Below are positions 5,801-6,708 of a DNA stretch of 6,708 nucleotides, piece after piece. Origin of the DNA: Halobacteriales archaeon SW_9_67_24 (GTDB lineage Archaea > Halobacteriota > Halobacteria > Halobacteriales > Halococcaceae); NCBI GenBank assembly GCA_003022685.1, contig PXSV01000098.1, forward strand, positions 1 to 6,708, given 5' to 3'. The notes below the pieces were generated by a model. The model had not been told where the DNA came from, did not search any database, and saw nothing but the letters and a program-made list of their open reading frames with translations. The translations under genes and the position numbers were made by a program. How positions within the stretch are numbered: the stretch's first letter is position 1; each line of letters starts with the position of its first letter.

Positions 5801-5884
5801 ATGGGAACGAACGACGGCGAACGCCAGCATGCCTCGGCGGACGTCGCACCGGAGCTGTACGACGAGCCGGGAGACGATCGATGA
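5801..5884 (+). CDS. 27-residue acidic microprotein, first of a coupled pair
   Basis: ATG 5801 to TGA 5882-5884 encodes MGTNDGERQHASADVAPELY followed by DEPGDDR. It is short, acidic, hydrophilic and typical of haloarchaeal composition, with no Cys or membrane segment. Support comes from its position about 28 bases after a TATA-like element and from its stop overlapping the next start as ATGA (5881-5884), the arrangement expected for translational coupling. I do not recognise it. It may be a genuine microprotein or a leader peptide that mainly drives translation of the next gene. Length alone cannot exclude a chance frame. Confidence 0.5.
   Translation: MGTNDGERQHASADVAPELYDEPGDDR
5870..5873 (+). 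promoter_or_regulatory. Shine-Dalgarno of the CGC microprotein
   Basis: GGAG (within CCGGGAG) is seven bases before ATG 5881, a good spacing for haloarchaeal 16S pairing. It lies inside the preceding small frame, so the second cistron can initiate internally or by coupling. It supports ATG 5881 as a real start. Confidence 0.55.
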
Positions 5885-6012
5885 GCGAGCGCGAGTCGAC
5901 CGAGGAGCACCGCGAGCCGGACGCCGATCACCTCGACGACATCGCCGACGGCTGTGGCTGCACCGAGATCTGGGAGCATCTCTCGGAGGAGCGCGAGGCG
6001 AACGCCGACTGA
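5881..6012 (+). CDS. 43-residue haloarchaeal microprotein with CGC motif
   Basis: ATG 5881 to TGA 6010-6012 encodes a 43-residue acidic protein. The core DGCGCTEIWEHLSEER (23-38) looks like a short haloarchaeal family that I recall only loosely, so conservation is inferred. Cys25 and Cys27 flank one Gly (C-G-C) and are followed by W31 and H33, so a small metal site, possibly in a homodimer, or a redox role is conceivable. The function is unknown. The N-terminus is charged and probably disordered, and there is no membrane segment. The start overlaps the stop of the 27-residue frame as ATGA and has a GGAG seven bases upstream, which makes a two-cistron unit likely. The next gene starts 61 bases later behind its own TATA-like element. 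Confidence 0.75.
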   Translation: MSERESTEEHREPDADHLDDIADGCGCTEIWEHLSEEREANAD

Positions 6013-6040
6013 GGGTGCGCGGACGGCGCACGGCGGCGGG

Positions 6041-6050
6041 GGGTTTTTCC
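6041..6050 (+). promoter_or_regulatory. TATA-like element of the DUF7119-like gene
   Basis: GGGTTTTTCC contains a T-run centred about 28 bases before ATG 6074, in otherwise very GC-rich DNA. The spacing fits a leaderless haloarchaeal transcript. Confidence 0.5.
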
Positions 6051-6073
6051 ATCCGTCGTCCCCACAGAACTGT

Positions 6074-6708
6074 ATGAGCCCTAACGGCGCGCCCGACGCG
6101 AGCCCCGAGCGCGACTCGCCCGTCGGCGAGCCGGTGATCCGGGGCGATCCCACCTTCGCCGGCGAGCGAGCGCGGGAGGCGGTCCAGTTCGATCCCGACG
6201 ATCCCGAGAGCGTAACGCGCGCCGCCGGGATCGTCCGATCGTTCGCCGACGACTCGGTGGGCGACGCCGACAGCGTCTACATGCTCCGCGGGGCGGCGGC
6301 GTGTGCGGCCCTCGTCCGCGGCGAAGGGTCGTACAAAGCCGCGGCCGAGCGCGCCGACGGCGACGCCACAGTGTCGTTCATCCGGAAGTGGGCGCGGGTC
6401 CACGACCTGCCCCGCTCGATCCGTCAGTACGTCGCCACCGGCGAGATCGCCCCGACCGCGGCGAAACACATCGCGCGGGTCGCGGGCGAGGCGCGCTTCC
6501 TGCTCGCGTGGGCGGCCCTCGACGCCGGCCTCACCGTGCGGGACGTGCGATCGATCGCGAGCGACGTCAATTCGGGCACGCCGCCGGAGCGGGCGCTTTC
6601 CGCTCACGGCGTGCCGCCAGGCGAAGTGACGCTCGACCTCCCGCCGGAGACCTACCGCGAGCTCAGACGCCAGGCCGCCCTTCGGGGGGTCGATCCCGCA
6701 GCCCTCGT
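6074..6708 (+). CDS. DUF7119-like haloarchaeal protein with ParB-like HTH region, partial
   Basis: ATG 6074 opens a frame that runs off the right edge (211 codons plus two bases), so the C-terminus is missing. It resembles a conserved haloarchaeal family that I recall as DUF7119 (number from memory). The start has GEPVIRGDPTFAGERAREAVQFDPDDPESV at 18-47, followed by YMLRGAAACAALVRGEGSYKAAAERA at 69-94. From SYKAAAERA through SFIRKWARVHDLPRSIRQYV, GEIAPTAAKHIARV and GLTVRDVRSIASDV (86-165) the order matches the ParB/Spo0J central HTH: recognition helices, 'LP..V', 'G.I...HA..L', then 'GLSVR'. I therefore infer a DNA-binding protein, perhaps a regulator. No ParB N-terminal CTPase motif is visible. 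Residues 184-203 (EVTLDLPPETYRELRRQAAL) start a ribbon-helix-helix-like segment. No parA gene is in view. A TATA-like element lies about 28 bases upstream. Confidence 0.87.
   Translation, partial: MSPNGAPDASPERDSPVGEPVIRGDPTFAGERAREAVQFDPDDPESVTRAAGIVRSFADDSVGDADSVYMLRGAAACAALVRGEGSYKAAAERADGDATVSFIRKWARVHDLPRSIRQYVATGEIAPTAAKHIARVAGEARFLLAWAALDAGLTVRDVRSIASDVNSGTPPERALSAHGVPPGEVTLDLPPETYRELRRQAALRGVDPAAL

Noticed and set aside
5173..6153. A 326-codon minus-strand open frame over the intergenic region and microprotein genes
   Set aside because: It is Arg/Pro-rich and overlaps the Cys-rich protein in another frame, where the alternative reading has an ordered acidic sequence with paired cysteines.
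5780..6607. A 275-codon minus-strand open frame opposite the DUF7119-like gene
   Set aside because: It is Arg-rich and antisense to a plus-strand frame with family-like sequence and a well-placed TATA-like element.
1..6708. CRISPR array, insertion sequence, toxin-antitoxin or defence system
   Set aside because: No regularly spaced repeats, transposase motifs, terminal inverted repeats or nuclease/antitoxin pairs were seen on either strand.

Overview
The window looks like chromosomal DNA from a haloarchaeon (class Halobacteria). The DNA is very GC-rich, the predicted proteins are strongly acidic (Asp/Glu-rich, Lys-poor), most genes have a TATA-like element about 25-30 bases before the start codon with no Shine-Dalgarno (the leaderless haloarchaeal pattern), and several proteins match haloarchaea-restricted families. 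I see no rRNA, tRNA, insertion sequence, CRISPR array or prophage gene. This looks like a mostly ordinary core-type region. Family names, including the DUF numbers, are from recognition and were not searched.

Layout. 1-297 (+) is the C-terminal end of an MBL-fold/beta-CASP nuclease-like protein. 351-1547 (+) is an acidic protein with a glycine-rich hydrophobic core. It converges on a short-chain dehydrogenase at 1599-2480 (-). A 128-base divergent promoter region separates that gene from a small helical His-rich haloarchaeal protein at 2609-3016 (+). Next comes a minus-strand group, listed in transcription order: a small Cys-rich putative zinc protein (5567 to 5238), a NirA-type ferredoxin-dependent siroheme nitrite/sulfite reductase (5130 to about 3405, with a frameshift near its C-terminus), and a DUF6360-like protein (3327 to 3046). 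A 233-base intergenic region with two inverted repeats and short direct repeats precedes a plus-strand pair of microproteins (5801-5884 and 5881-6012, sharing ATGA). The last gene, 6074 to the right edge (+), is a DUF7119-like protein whose middle resembles the HTH region of ParB/Spo0J.

How they fit together. The only clear metabolic step is six-electron reduction of nitrite or sulfite by the siroheme/4Fe-4S enzyme. Its active-site residues (Lys at the position that is Asn in plant and cyanobacterial nitrite reductases) point towards sulfite, and no nitrate-assimilation gene is in view. The main anomaly is that this gene is out of frame for its last 39 codons. The conserved C-terminus is intact one frame over, and restoring one CG dinucleotide in a CGCGCG run would rejoin it. 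The other genes are mostly single transcription units with their own promoters, so the window does not show one obvious multi-gene system.
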